From Kitasatospora mediocidica KCTC 9733 (GTDB taxonomy: Bacteria > Actinomycetota > Actinomycetes > Streptomycetales > Streptomycetaceae): a DNA stretch of 64,000 nucleotides. Below, one piece after another: positions 34,133 to 43,244 of the stretch; position 1 is the stretch's first letter; each line of letters starts with the position of its first letter. The stretch is taken from NCBI RefSeq assembly GCF_000744225.1, contig NZ_JQLN01000006.1, positions 682,001 through 746,000 on the forward strand. The letters are read 5' to 3'. Position numbers and translations under genes: made by a program. The notes under the pieces were generated by a model. The model saw only the letters and a list, made by a program, of their open reading frames with translations, was not told where the DNA came from and ran no database searches.

Positions 34133-35706
34133 GAGAGGTGACGAGCAACGCTTCCCCGACCCGCCTCGGCCCGGCCGCGGTCCTGCGCGGGGTACAGAAG
34201 AGTTACGGGCCGGTCACCGTGCTGGACATCCCCGAACTCGAGCTGAAGCGCGGCCAGATCACCTGCGTGGTGGGGGAGAACGGCGCCGGGAAGTCCACCC
34301 TGATGGGTGTGCTCTCCGGCACCGTCTCCCCGACCACGGGGGAGATCCTGATCGCGGGACAGGCCCTCCAGCCGGGCCGTCCGGACCACGCCAAGGCGCT
34401 CGGCGTCAGCATGGTCGCCCAGGAGTTCCCCCTGGTGGGCGGGCTCAGCGTCGCGGAGAACCTGCTGTTGGGCCGTCACAGCCGGGCGGCCGAGCAGGCG
34501 GGCCGGCTGCGGCGGGTGCTGTTCGACCGGTCCGGAACCCGCCAGGAGGCCCGGGAACTGCTCGCGGACGTCGGAGTGGACGGCATCGACGTCGACCGCC
34601 CGGTCGGGCAGCTCCCGGTACCACTGCGGCAGATGATCGAGATCGCCAAGGGTTGGGGCAACCACCCGCTGGTCCTCATCCTGGACGAGCCCACCTCCTC
34701 CCTCGGCCCGGTCGAAGCCGCCAAGGTCCTCCACCTCGCACGCCGCCACACCGCGAACGGCGGGGCGGTCCTGTTCATCGGCCACCGCCTGGACGAGGTC
34801 CGTGACATCGCCGACCGCGTGGTCGTGCTGCGCGGCGGCCAACTGGTGGCCGACCTCACGCCCGAGGAGGCCACCGAGGAACGGATGATCCGCGAGATGG
34901 TCGGCAGCGAGCTCGCCCACTCCGACGGCGCTCCGCCCGTCTCCCGCACGGACCGCACCGTCCTGCTCGCCCGCTCGCTGACCGCCGACGGCCTCGGACC
35001 CGTCGACCTGGAGCTGAAGGCCGGTGAGATCGTGGGTGTCGCCGGCCTGATGGGCTCCGGCCGCAGCCGCCTGCTGCACACGATCATGGGGGCCCAGCCC
35101 CGTACCGGCGGTGAGACGGAGCTGAACGGCAGGCCGTTCCGGCCGCGGCACCCGGCCGACGCCGTCGCGGCCGGGGTCGGTCTGGTGCCCGAGGACCGCA
35201 AGGAGCAGTCCCTGCTGCTCCAGCACCCGGTCCGGTGGAACGCGACGCTGGCCACCCTGCGCCGCGACTCCTGGCACGGTGTCCTCACCCCCGGCGGGGA
35301 CAAGGAACGGTCGCAGCGGATCGTCCAGGACCTGGGGGTGCGGATGCACTCCCAGGAGCAGCCGATCGGTGACCTGTCCGGCGGGAACCAGCAGAAGGTC
35401 GTCTTCGGGCGCTGGCTGCACGCCGGCCCCGACCTGCTGCTCCTGGACGAGCCCACCCGGGGCGTCGACGTCGGGGCGAAGGCCGAGATCTACCAGCTCA
35501 TCGACAACGCGGCGCAGGACGGGCTGGCGGTCCTGGTGGCCTCCTCGGAGCTGGAGGAACTGCTCCGGATGTGCCACCGGATCGTCGTGATGGCGCAGGG
35601 CCGGATCGTCGCCGACCTGCCGCGCGAGCACTTCAGCAAGGAACAGATCATGACAGCGGCAGCGGGCACGCAGTCGCTGACCGCAGGCTCGGAGGCAACC
35701 GCATGA
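34129..35706 (+). CDS. Pentose ABC transporter ATPase (tandem domains)
   Basis: A 525-aa ATPase with two ABC domains, as in RbsA/AraG. Domain 1: VVGENGAGKSTLM (Walker A), LILDEPTSSLG (Walker B), a degenerate signature (LPVPLRQMIEIAK). Domain 2: degenerate Walker A (GLMGSGRSRLL), full signature LSGGNQQKV and LLLLDEPTRGVD. GTG at 34129 overlaps the SBP stop (GTGA); a GTG at 34138 is possible. Unlike the other importers here it brings its own ATPase. Confidence 0.9.
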   Translation: MREVTSNASPTRLGPAAVLRGVQKSYGPVTVLDIPELELKRGQITCVVGENGAGKSTLMGVLSGTVSPTTGEILIAGQALQPGRPDHAKALGVSMVAQEFPLVGGLSVAENLLLGRHSRAAEQAGRLRRVLFDRSGTRQEARELLADVGVDGIDVDRPVGQLPVPLRQMIEIAKGWGNHPLVLILDEPTSSLGPVEAAKVLHLARRHTANGGAVLFIGHRLDEVRDIADRVVVLRGGQLVADLTPEEATEERMIREMVGSELAHSDGAPPVSRTDRTVLLARSLTADGLGPVDLELKAGEIVGVAGLMGSGRSRLLHTIMGAQPRTGGETELNGRPFRPRHPADAVAAGVGLVPEDRKEQSLLLQHPVRWNATLATLRRDSWHGVLTPGGDKERSQRIVQDLGVRMHSQEQPIGDLSGGNQQKVVFGRWLHAGPDLLLLDEPTRGVDVGAKAEIYQLIDNAAQDGLAVLVASSELEELLRMCHRIVVMAQGRIVADLPREHFSKEQIMTAAAGTQSLTAGSEATA

Positions 35707-36710
35707 CCACGCAGACCACCCCCGTCACCAAGGGGGCAGGAGTGACCCCGCGCAGGCGGTTGCGCTCGCTGGTGGAGACTCCCGAGGTGGGCGTCGTCGT
35801 CGCGTGCGTCGCGGTGTTCGTCGCGCTCGCGCTCGCCAGGGACACCTTCGCCAACGCGGTCAACCTGCAGGGCATGGGCTTCGACCTCGCCCAGTACGGA
35901 CTGATCGCGATCGGTGAGTCGTTGGTGATCCTCACCGGCGGCATCGACCTGTCGGTCGGCGCTCTGCTCGGCACCTCGGTGATCCTCATCTCCTGGTTCA
36001 ACGTGCGGGCCGGACTCCCGGCCGGTGTCGCGATGCTGGCCACCCTGGCCATCACCGGGCTGATCGGCCTGTGGCACGGAATCGCGGTCACCAGGCTGAA
36101 GATGCCCCCGTTCGTGGTGACCCTGGTGACCTACACCGTCGCCCAGGGCGTCACCCTGGCGATCACCTCCGGGACGTCGATCGTCGGCATCTCGGGCTTC
36201 TTCGGCGACATCGGCCAGTCCTACCTCGCCCAGATCCCGGTCCCGTTGATCCTCTTTGCGATCGTGGCGGTGGCGGCCTGGTTCTTCCTGGAGCGCACCT
36301 TCGTCGGACGCCAGGTCTACGCCGTCGGCGGCAACCCCGAGGCGGCCCGACTGGCGGGCATCCGCGGCGACCGGCGGATCGTCTCGATGTACGTGACCAG
36401 CTCACTCCTCGCGGGCTTCGGGGCGATGCTGGTGCTGGGCCGGATGGGTGTCGGCTCCGCGAGCGGCGTCGGCGTCGGATGGGAGCTCCAGGCCATCGCG
36501 GCGGCCGTCATCGGCGGCGTCAGCCTGACCGGTGGCCAGGGGCGGATCCTCGGCATCGTCGCGGGCACCGTACTGCTGGAGCTCATCACCAACGGCCTGA
36601 CCACGCTGCAGATCAACTCGAACTACACCAACATCGTCCTCGGTGGTGTCCTCGGCATCGCCATCCTCGCTGACCGGCTCCGCGCCAAGCACTTCTCCAG
36701 CAGGGCCTGA
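35703..36710 (+). CDS. Pentose ABC transporter permease
   Basis: A 335-aa BPD-2 type permease (RbsC/AraH family) with eight to ten hydrophobic segments. Markers: VILTGGIDLSVGALLG, GLWHGIAVTRLKMPPFVVTL, VGRQVYAVGGNPEAARLAGI and GRILGIVAGTVLLELITNGL. ATG shares bases with the ATPase stop (ATGA) and has GGAGG upstream. It completes the importer. Confidence 0.92.
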   Translation: MTTQTTPVTKGAGVTPRRRLRSLVETPEVGVVVACVAVFVALALARDTFANAVNLQGMGFDLAQYGLIAIGESLVILTGGIDLSVGALLGTSVILISWFNVRAGLPAGVAMLATLAITGLIGLWHGIAVTRLKMPPFVVTLVTYTVAQGVTLAITSGTSIVGISGFFGDIGQSYLAQIPVPLILFAIVAVAAWFFLERTFVGRQVYAVGGNPEAARLAGIRGDRRIVSMYVTSSLLAGFGAMLVLGRMGVGSASGVGVGWELQAIAAAVIGGVSLTGGQGRILGIVAGTVLLELITNGLTTLQINSNYTNIVLGGVLGIAILADRLRAKHFSSRA

Positions 36711-36716
36711 CGCCGC

Positions 36717-36745
36717 GACACCCGAAGCGGGCGTGCCGGGGTGTC
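36717..36745 (+). terminator. Weak hairpin after the transporter operon
   Basis: GACACCC pairs with GGGTGTC across a 15-base loop immediately after the permease stop. Confidence 0.4.
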
Positions 36746-36788
36746 TCCATGGTGAGGCCGCGGCCACCCGCATCGGAGGGCGCTGAAA

Positions 36789-36802
36789 TGTTAGCGCTAA
36801 CA
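36789..36802. promoter_or_regulatory. LacI-type operator before the GH54 gene
   Basis: A perfect palindrome TGTTAGCGCTAACA, identical to the one at araB, 89 bases before the GH54 start codon. It ties the secreted arabinofuranosidase to the arabinose regulon. Confidence 0.8.
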
Positions 36803-36890
36803 CTCGCTATCCCCGTGCGGGCCCCTGCCACGACGCGGCGGCCCGCTGGTGCCGACATCCGATTTCCTTCCCACCCGGAGGAGTAGAACC

Positions 36891-38444
36891 ATGACCACGG
36901 GACAGTGGGTGCGCCGGCTGCGGCGCACCCTGATGACGGCGGGGGCGACCCTCGCCCTCGCCGCCGGTGTGCTCACCGGTACGGCCACACCTTCGCAGGC
37001 AGCGGTTCAGGGCCCCTGCGACATCTACCAGGGCGGCGGCACGCCGTGCGTGGCCGCGCACAGCAGCACCCGGGCCCTGTACGGCTCCTACAACGGCCCG
37101 CTGTACCAGGTGAAGCGGGCCTCCGACGGCGCCACCAAGGACATCGGCGTGCTGGGCGCGGGCGGCTACGCCAACGCGGCCGCCCAGGACTCCTTCTGCG
37201 CCGGGACCAGCTGCGTGATCACCGTGATCTACGACCAGTCGGGCAAGGGCAACAACCTCACCCAGGCCCCCGCCGGTGGAGCCGCCGGCGGTCCCGACAA
37301 CCTCGCCAACGCGGTCGAGGCGCCGGTCTCGGTCGGCGGGCACAAGGCCTACGGCGTCTACATCGCCCCGGGCACCGGCTACCGCGACGACCACACCAAC
37401 GGCATCGCCACCGGCGACCAGCCCGAGGGCATGTACGCCGTCCTCGACGGCACCCACTACGACGGCGGCTGCTGCTTCGACTACGGCAACGCCGAGGCCA
37501 ACGACCACGACACCGGCAACGGCCACATGGAGGCCATCTACTTCGGCGACATCAAGGCCTGGGGTTACGGCACCGGCAACGGCCCCTGGGTGATGGCCGA
37601 CCAGGAGAACGGCCTGTTCTCCGGCGCCGGCACCCAGTTCAACGCCAACGACCCCAGCGTCAACGACCGCTTTCTGACCGCCATCGTCAAGGGCGCGCCC
37701 AACCAGTGGGCGATCCGCGCCGGCGACGCCCAGTCCGGTGGCCTCTCCACCTACTACAGCGGCGCCCGCCCCAACGCGGCCGGCTACAACCCGATGCACA
37801 AGGAGGGTTCGATCATCCTCGGCATCGGCGGCGACAACAGCAAGGGCTCCGCGGGCACCTTCTACGAGGGCGTGATGACCTCGGGCTACCCGAGCGACGC
37901 CACCGAGAACGCCGTCCAGGCCAATGTCACCGCGGCGGGTTACAGCAGTGCCAGTGTCGCCGGCAACACGCTGACGCCCGGCTCCCGAGTCTCGCTGCGG
38001 GCCACCACCACCTGCTGCACCGGGGACTACATCACGCACGACGACGCGGACAACAAGGCCGGCATCACCGCCGTCAACTCCTCAAGCTCGTCCGCCCTCA
38101 AGGGCGACGCGTCCTGGATCGTGCGGGCCGGGCTGGCGAACAGCTCCTGCCTGACCTTCGAGTCCGCCAACGACCCCGGCCAGTTCCTGCGGCACTACAA
38201 CTTCGAGCTCTACCTGAGCCCGGACGACGGGGGCGCCGCGTTCGCACAGGACGCCACCTTCTGCTCCGGGGCCGGGAACAGTGGCACGGGCTTCTCGTTC
38301 CAGTCCGTCAACTATCCGACCAAGTACCTTCGCCACTACGACTACACGCTCTACGTCGCCAGCGACGGCGGCTCCAACGCCTGGGACAGCAGCAACAGTT
38401 GGAAGGACGACAGCAGCTGGCTGGTCGACCAGCCCTGGAGCTGA
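36891..38444 (+). CDS. Secreted GH54 alpha-L-arabinofuranosidase with CBM42
   Basis: A 517-aa enzyme: signal peptide cut near residue 38; GH54 catalytic domain (about 40-350) with the vicinal-disulphide motif GGCCFDYGN, ADQENGLF (Glu239, nucleophile by comparison with the fungal AbfB enzyme) and GIGGDNS (Asp315, acid/base); then the CBM42 beta-trefoil (SRVSLRATTTCCTGDYITH, FLRHYNFELYLSPDDGG, YLRHYDYTLYVASDGG) that holds arabinose side chains. It removes terminal arabinofuranose from arabinoxylan and arabinan outside the cell. ATG follows CGGAGGAG. GH54 is mainly known from fungi, so horizontal origin long ago is possible; base composition does not differ from neighbours. Confidence 0.93.
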   Translation: MTTGQWVRRLRRTLMTAGATLALAAGVLTGTATPSQAAVQGPCDIYQGGGTPCVAAHSSTRALYGSYNGPLYQVKRASDGATKDIGVLGAGGYANAAAQDSFCAGTSCVITVIYDQSGKGNNLTQAPAGGAAGGPDNLANAVEAPVSVGGHKAYGVYIAPGTGYRDDHTNGIATGDQPEGMYAVLDGTHYDGGCCFDYGNAEANDHDTGNGHMEAIYFGDIKAWGYGTGNGPWVMADQENGLFSGAGTQFNANDPSVNDRFLTAIVKGAPNQWAIRAGDAQSGGLSTYYSGARPNAAGYNPMHKEGSIILGIGGDNSKGSAGTFYEGVMTSGYPSDATENAVQANVTAAGYSSASVAGNTLTPGSRVSLRATTTCCTGDYITHDDADNKAGITAVNSSSSSALKGDASWIVRAGLANSSCLTFESANDPGQFLRHYNFELYLSPDDGGAAFAQDATFCSGAGNSGTGFSFQSVNYPTKYLRHYDYTLYVASDGGSNAWDSSNSWKDDSSWLVDQPWS

Positions 38445-38797
38445 CCACAGGTCGGACAGTCACCCGGCACGCGCGTGTGACAGATCGCGGCTGTGAGCCC
38501 GGGGTGTGACCAGGCGCCGCCGACGGGGTCGTGTGTCCGCGACCCCGTCGGCGGTCTGTCCCGTGCGGCGTCCTACCGCCGCGCGGGGCCGTTCGTTCTG
38601 CACGGCGCGGGCCGCTCGATGCGACCCGCGCCTTCGGCCTGCGCGGGTGTCATGGCCGACGTCCGCTCCTGCGAAGGTCGGCCGCCCTCCTTGACGGCGC
38701 CCACAGCGTGCGCGATGGTGACTTGGCGCGGCGTAGCGGGCGGCGCGCGCTGTCGCCGTCCGATCTCCTCCTCCCCCGACAGGCGAGGTCCGCCCGC
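38445..38797. other. Intergenic region before a LacI gene
   Basis: It contains the GH54 terminator and the promoter of the LacI gene; no gene or palindromic operator was recognised in the right-hand 240 bases. Confidence 0.45.
38517..38554. terminator. Strong terminator of the GH54 gene
   Basis: A perfect 15-bp stem (CCGCCGACGGGGTCG and complement) with an 8-base loop. Confidence 0.75.
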
Positions 38798-39859
38798 ATG
38801 CAGCAGCCCGACACCACCCCCGAGCCGCCGGCCACCATCGCACCCGCACCCGTAGCGGTACCCGTGCCCGCCCGCGCACCCGCCACCCTCGCCGAGGTCG
38901 CCCGGCGAGCGGGCGTCTCCACCGCGACCGCCTCCCGGGTACTGAGCCGGTCCGCACCGGTCTCCGCCGCAGTAGCCGCCCGAGTGGTCGACGCAGCCCG
39001 GGAGTTGACCTATGTGCGGCGCCGAGCGCCGCGCGGCCGGGGCACCGGCGTGGTGGCGGTGGTCGTCTTCGCGGATCCGCTCCGCTCCCACGCCGACCCA
39101 TTCCACCACCGGCTGCTGGCCGGGCTGCGCCATGCCGCGGCCGGCCTGGAGCGGGAGTTGGCGGTCTTCACCGTCCCCGAGCGCGCGCAACGACCCACCC
39201 TGCTGCGACACCTGTGCGGCGGGCACGTGGACGGGGTGCTGCTGGTCGGCGCGTGGGAGGACGCGGAGTTGCCGCGCCTGCTGCGGGCGGCCGGCGTGCC
39301 GGTGGTCTCGGTGGGCCGTCCGGTGCGGGCGGGGGCGGCGGCGTACGTGGACGTGGCCAACCTGAGCGGTGCCCGGGCCGCCGCTCTGTGGTTGTGCGAG
39401 AGCGGACGGCGTTCGGTGGCGACCATCGCCGGACCGCCGGACACCGCCGTGGGCGCGGACCGGCTGGCGGGCTACCGGCAGGCGGTGGCGGAGGCCGGGC
39501 CGGCCTTCCGGCCGGCGGTCGCCTACGGTGACTTCTCCGGCGTTTCCGGAGAACACGCGATGCTCCGGCTTCTGCAGCAACGCCCGGTCCTGGAGGCGGT
39601 GTTCGTCGCCTCCGACCCGATGGCGATGGGCGCCCTGCGGGTGCTGCGGCGGCTCGGGCGCCGGGTGCCGGACCAGGTCGCCGTGATCGGCTTCGACGAC
39701 GTGCCGGCGGCGGCCCGGGCCCGGCCCCGGCTGACCACGGTGCACCAGCCGGTGGAGCAACTCGGCGCTCGGGCCCTGGAGATGGTGCTGGACGGGCCGG
39801 ACCGGACGGCCTCCCTGGTGCTCCCGACCAGTCTGGTGCTGCGCGACTCGGCCGGTTGA
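38798..39859 (+). CDS. LacI-family regulator near the cellulase locus
   Basis: A 353-aa repressor: a Pro-rich N-terminal tail, then helix-turn-helix TLAEVARRAGVSTATASRVL, sensor domain with FVASDPMAMGALRVLRRLG and GFDDVPAAARARPRLTTVHQP. The recognition helix (STATASRVL) differs from the arabinose regulators. ATG at 38798 gives a usual length; AGGCGAGG precedes it. It converges on the GH48 gene. It does not look like CebR, and its target is unknown. Confidence 0.85.
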   Translation: MQQPDTTPEPPATIAPAPVAVPVPARAPATLAEVARRAGVSTATASRVLSRSAPVSAAVAARVVDAARELTYVRRRAPRGRGTGVVAVVVFADPLRSHADPFHHRLLAGLRHAAAGLERELAVFTVPERAQRPTLLRHLCGGHVDGVLLVGAWEDAELPRLLRAAGVPVVSVGRPVRAGAAAYVDVANLSGARAAALWLCESGRRSVATIAGPPDTAVGADRLAGYRQAVAEAGPAFRPAVAYGDFSGVSGEHAMLRLLQQRPVLEAVFVASDPMAMGALRVLRRLGRRVPDQVAVIGFDDVPAAARARPRLTTVHQPVEQLGARALEMVLDGPDRTASLVLPTSLVLRDSAG

Positions 39860-39876
39860 CGGCCGGCCGGGCAACC

Positions 39877-39913
39877 GGCGGTGCCGTGCGGGAACACCCC
39901 GCACGGCACCGCC
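39877..39913. terminator. Bidirectional terminator between the LacI gene and GH48
   Basis: A perfect 16-bp stem (GGCGGTGCCGTGCGGG and complement) with a 5-base loop, between convergent genes. Confidence 0.85.
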
Positions 39914-39946
39914 CCGGTGGGCTCCCGGGAATGGCCTGACGTGGCG

Positions 39947-42925
39947 TCAACTGCCCGGGTTCACCGTCGGGAAGAGCTGGGCGAAGGTGTCGAAGGCCGT
40001 GGCGATGTCCGCCTCGGCCCAGAACCGGTGGTAGCTGAACACCGGTGCTGCGCCGCCGTTCAGGTAGCTCTGCACCTTGGACCACTGCGGGTCACTGGTG
40101 TACCAGGGCCGGATGGACAGGAAGGTGTCGGTGGACGAGCTGAGCTGCGTCCCGTCCGGGTAGCTCCCGGTCCAGCCCGGCGGGATGTACAGGCCCTGGT
40201 GGGTCGAGGGGTCGTAGGGCTGGGTGAAGCGGCTGTAGTCGGTCCGGGTCTCCGGTGCCGAGTAGCCGAGCGGGTCGGCGTACTTGGCGTGAATGATGTC
40301 CAGGATGTTCTGGGCGAACTTCTGCGCCGAGCCGTCACCGGCCTTCGCCGCGTAGTACGAGAGGGTCTTGGCGAGCGAGCCGGCCACGCCGAGGTCCGTG
40401 TCCGCGCCGGCGGCCGTCACGTGCAGGCTCGCGTTGGCGCCGGGGCTGGTGGCGTTCCAGGTGTCCGGCGCGCCGGTCCAGGTGAGGGTGTCGGGCGTGG
40501 TGAGGGTGCCGGTGGCCGGGTCGGCCTTGCTGACCGACATCGCCCACGGGATCCACTTGCCCAGCACGCTCTTGGCCCGGGCGTCGCCGGTGGCGTAGTA
40601 GTACTCGGCCACCCGTTCCATCGACCAGGTCTGGAAGCCGAACCACTGGTTGCTGGCCGGGTCGTGGTACTCCGGCTGCGAGTCGTAGGACAGGCCGTAG
40701 AAGGTGGGGTCGCCGGCCGGGGGCGCCGCGTCGTCGCCGTAGTCGCCGCCCCAGCTGTTGGTGGCGCCGCCGGAGATGCCGCCTTCGGTGGACTGCAGCC
40801 ACTGGTAGAACTGCAGCTGCTTGTCCAGGCTGCCGGACCAGTCGGTGGCCGCGCTGGGCGACTTGGGCTCCAGACCGGGATCGGTGGAGAGCGCCCAGGC
40901 CGCCATCGGGTTCTGGTAGCCCTGGTGCGCGGTGGAGCCGGAGATCCGCCAGGACCACGCTCCGCCGGTGTCACCGCCCCAGGCGAAGTACCAGGTCAGC
41001 AGACCGAGTTGCTCGTTGGCCTTGCTGGTGCCGGCGGGGCAGCTCATCGACCCGTTGCAGTTGCCGGCCTGCTTGAAGTACTTGTCGTAGAGCGCGTAGC
41101 GCAGGAAGTCCCCGAGCTTGGACGCCTTGGCGACGGTGCCGCTGATCGTCGTGCTCTTGTTCTGCGCCTTGGCGTAGGTCTCCGCCCAGTAGGCGACCTG
41201 GACCAGGCGGGCGTCCGCGTCCGGCGCGTCGGTGTACTTGTACTGCTTGGAGTAGGAGCCACCGCCGTCGTTGAAGAGGCTGAGGAAGCCCGAGCCGGAC
41301 TCGCCGTACTTGAGCACGTCGCAGTCGGGCTGCGGGACGGTCTCCCAGACCGACTCCTGCGGGCCGCGCTGGTAGGTGTTGATCAGGCTGGGCTTGGTGC
41401 TGCCGTCCTCGCAGCGGCCGAAGCCGTACTTGTTGTCGGTGTCCATGATCCAGGCCGGCGAGTACATGTCCGAGCTGCCGTAGGTGGTGGACAGCTCGTT
41501 GGCCAGCGGGTCGCTGCCGACCGGGACCGAGGAGTTCAGCTTGACCGGGTACTGGTCCGGCTGGGCCTTCTCGGGACCGTAGGTGGCCGGCTTGGACGGG
41601 TTGTAGGTGTTCTGCCCGGGCTGGTCGGCGTGCCCGGGGATCATGTACGTCTCCAGGCTGGTCCAGGCGTTGTTGAAGCCGGTCCAGTCGCCGGTCACCC
41701 GGCCGTAGTCGGCCTCCAGCCAGAGCCAGTAGCTGTAGGTCTCCGACGTGGTCTCGTGACCGTAGTCGGGGGCCTCGACGATCAGCGTCTCCACCGAGTG
41801 GTAGGGGATGCCGAGCGGGCTGAAGTAGCCGTTGGCCGGGTTCTTCATCGTGCTGTAGAGGTCGAGGAAGTACGTGTCGTACCCCGAACTCTTCGCCGCC
41901 TCGGTCACGGTGACCGAGGCCGAGCCGTAGCCGGTGGCGGCGGCGGTGAAGGTGGCGGTGCCGCCGGCCTGCCCGGCGTCCGTGCCGGCCGCGAGGGTCA
42001 CGGTCTGCGGGGTGTTCCAGTTGGCCGGGGTGAACGTCAGGGTTCCGCCGGACTGGACCGACAGGTCGCTGTCGCTGCCCGAACGGGTCACCGCCACGGT
42101 CACGTTGGCGGCCGGCGCCTGGGAGAGCGCGACGGTGAAGGTTCCGCTGCTGCCCTGCTGCACCGCCAGGGTCGTCGGGTTGACCAGCACGCTGGGCCCG
42201 GCCACCTTGATCGCCACGGGGGCGGACGTGGTGGTGGCGCCCAGGTTGTCGGTCGCCACCGCGGTCAGCGAGTAGTCGCCGGCCGGGACGTTCGCCCAAC
42301 TGAACTGGTAGGGCGCGGTGGTGGCGGTGCCGATCAGGGTGTTGTTGCCCGGGCCGGTACTGGCGTAGAAGTCCACCTTGGCGACGCTCCCGTCGGCATC
42401 CGCCGCGGTGGCCGCGAGCGGGACGGTGGAGCCGGGCGTGAAGGTCCGCCCGGCCGCCGGGGACGTGAGCGAGACGGTCGGTGCCTGGTTGGCCCCGTGG
42501 CAGGTGGTGCCGTTGAGGGTGAAGGTGGTGGGGGTGGTGTTGGTGCCGCTGTAGCTGAAGTTGGCGCTGGTGGTGTAGGTGCTGCCGGGGTTGATGGTGG
42601 TGGCGTAGCCGGGGTTGGTGACGGTGACGGTGGTGCCGGTCTGGGTCCAGTTGCCGTTCCAGCCGTTGCTGAGGGTCTGGTTGCCGCTGTAGGCGTAGCT
42701 CAGCGTCCAGCCGTTGACCGGGGTGCTGCCGGTGTCGCTGATGGTGAGGTTGGCGGTGAACCCGCTGCCCCAGTCGTTGGTGCTGTAACTGACGCCGCAG
42801 GAGACGGTGCCCGCGGCGGCGGCGGGGGTGCCGAGGACGCCGCCGGCCGCGGCGGCCAGGGCGAGCGCGCTGACCGAGGCGAGGGTGCGGGCTGGGGCGC
42901 GGGAGCGCAGGGTCTTGCGTCGCAT
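39947..42925 (-). CDS. Secreted GH48 reducing-end exocellulase with N-terminal CBM2
   Basis: A 992-aa processive cellulase. Order: signal peptide (to about 38), CBM2 (39-143), an Ig-like Big_9-type domain (APTVSLTSPAAGRTFTPG, about 150-245), a second beta-sandwich of Calx-beta character (LVNPTTLAVQQGSSGTFTV, about 250-345), then GH48 (about 350-992) with YHSVETLIVEAPDYGHETTS (catalytic Glu region), GPQESVWETVPQP, WYFAWGGDTGG and SWGGDYGDD. It releases cellobiose from reducing ends and acts together with GH6 enzymes. ATG at 42925 follows GGAGG. Signal-peptide end and CBM2 are encoded by a 374-bp stretch identical to part of the GH5 gene. Confidence 0.95.
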   Translation of the reverse strand: MRRKTLRSRAPARTLASVSALALAAAAGGVLGTPAAAAGTVSCGVSYSTNDWGSGFTANLTISDTGSTPVNGWTLSYAYSGNQTLSNGWNGNWTQTGTTVTVTNPGYATTINPGSTYTTSANFSYSGTNTTPTTFTLNGTTCHGANQAPTVSLTSPAAGRTFTPGSTVPLAATAADADGSVAKVDFYASTGPGNNTLIGTATTAPYQFSWANVPAGDYSLTAVATDNLGATTTSAPVAIKVAGPSVLVNPTTLAVQQGSSGTFTVALSQAPAANVTVAVTRSGSDSDLSVQSGGTLTFTPANWNTPQTVTLAAGTDAGQAGGTATFTAAATGYGSASVTVTEAAKSSGYDTYFLDLYSTMKNPANGYFSPLGIPYHSVETLIVEAPDYGHETTSETYSYWLWLEADYGRVTGDWTGFNNAWTSLETYMIPGHADQPGQNTYNPSKPATYGPEKAQPDQYPVKLNSSVPVGSDPLANELSTTYGSSDMYSPAWIMDTDNKYGFGRCEDGSTKPSLINTYQRGPQESVWETVPQPDCDVLKYGESGSGFLSLFNDGGGSYSKQYKYTDAPDADARLVQVAYWAETYAKAQNKSTTISGTVAKASKLGDFLRYALYDKYFKQAGNCNGSMSCPAGTSKANEQLGLLTWYFAWGGDTGGAWSWRISGSTAHQGYQNPMAAWALSTDPGLEPKSPSAATDWSGSLDKQLQFYQWLQSTEGGISGGATNSWGGDYGDDAAPPAGDPTFYGLSYDSQPEYHDPASNQWFGFQTWSMERVAEYYYATGDARAKSVLGKWIPWAMSVSKADPATGTLTTPDTLTWTGAPDTWNATSPGANASLHVTAAGADTDLGVAGSLAKTLSYYAAKAGDGSAQKFAQNILDIIHAKYADPLGYSAPETRTDYSRFTQPYDPSTHQGLYIPPGWTGSYPDGTQLSSSTDTFLSIRPWYTSDPQWSKVQSYLNGGAAPVFSYHRFWAEADIATAFDTFAQLFPTVNPGS
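42500..42873 (-). repeat. 374-bp perfect inverted repeat, copy 1 (GH48 CBM2)
   Basis: Base-for-base identical, in inverse orientation, to 45463-45836. It encodes the end of the signal peptide and the whole CBM2 of the GH48 enzyme. I compared the two copies line by line and found no mismatch; identity ends abruptly on both sides. Confidence 0.95.
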
Positions 42926-43122
42926 GCGCGACCTCCGGAGTGTGGGGGAGCACGGGTGGGCCTGCTGCCCGGTCCCGTGTGGCGCAGCGTGCCGCGACCG
43001 ATGGGCTCCGTAAACGCCGCCGCCCGTCGCCCACCCGGCTCTCCCGGCGCGATCGCGGCGCCGACCAGCGCGGACGGTCGCCGACGACTCGGACTCGCAA
43101 CGGGTAAGTTACATCGTGTTCA

Positions 43123-43136
43123 TGGGAGCGTGCCCA
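43123..43136. promoter_or_regulatory. CebR-like box near the GH48 promoter
   Basis: TGGGAGCGTGCCCA keeps both TGGG/CCCA arms of the CebR palindrome with two central mismatches. It lies about 200 bases upstream of the GH48 start in the divergent promoter region. Confidence 0.5.
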
Positions 43137-43165
43137 TTTCGATCGGACCGTCTCGGCTTTTGCTC

Positions 43166-43244
43166 TTGACGGCCCTTCGTCATCCTGGCTTTATGTGATT
43201 CGGCACCGGTGACGCAGTCTGCCGGACAAGTGGAAGCGCTCCCA
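43166..43244 (+). promoter_or_regulatory. Promoter and CebR-like operator of the GH6 gene
   Basis: TTGACG at 43166 with an AT-rich -10 near 43190 is followed by TGGAAGCGCTCCCA (43231-43244), one base off the CebR consensus and the exact reverse complement of the box at the other GH6 gene (5928). It could serve both divergent cellulase genes. Confidence 0.72.

Noticed and set aside
34129..36710. Possible ribose rather than arabinose importer
   Set aside because: Family resemblance to RbsABC cannot separate the two; the arabinose operator type and neighbours favour arabinose, so ribose was not used in the call.
38798..39859. The LacI gene beside GH48 as cebR
   Set aside because: Its recognition helix and sensor region show no specific CebR features, and CebR normally sits with cebEFG-bglC, which are absent here.
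39881..43198. A plus-strand open frame of over 1,100 codons
   Set aside because: It is antisense to the GH48 gene; its Gly/Arg/Val-rich content without domains is the usual GC-rich shadow.
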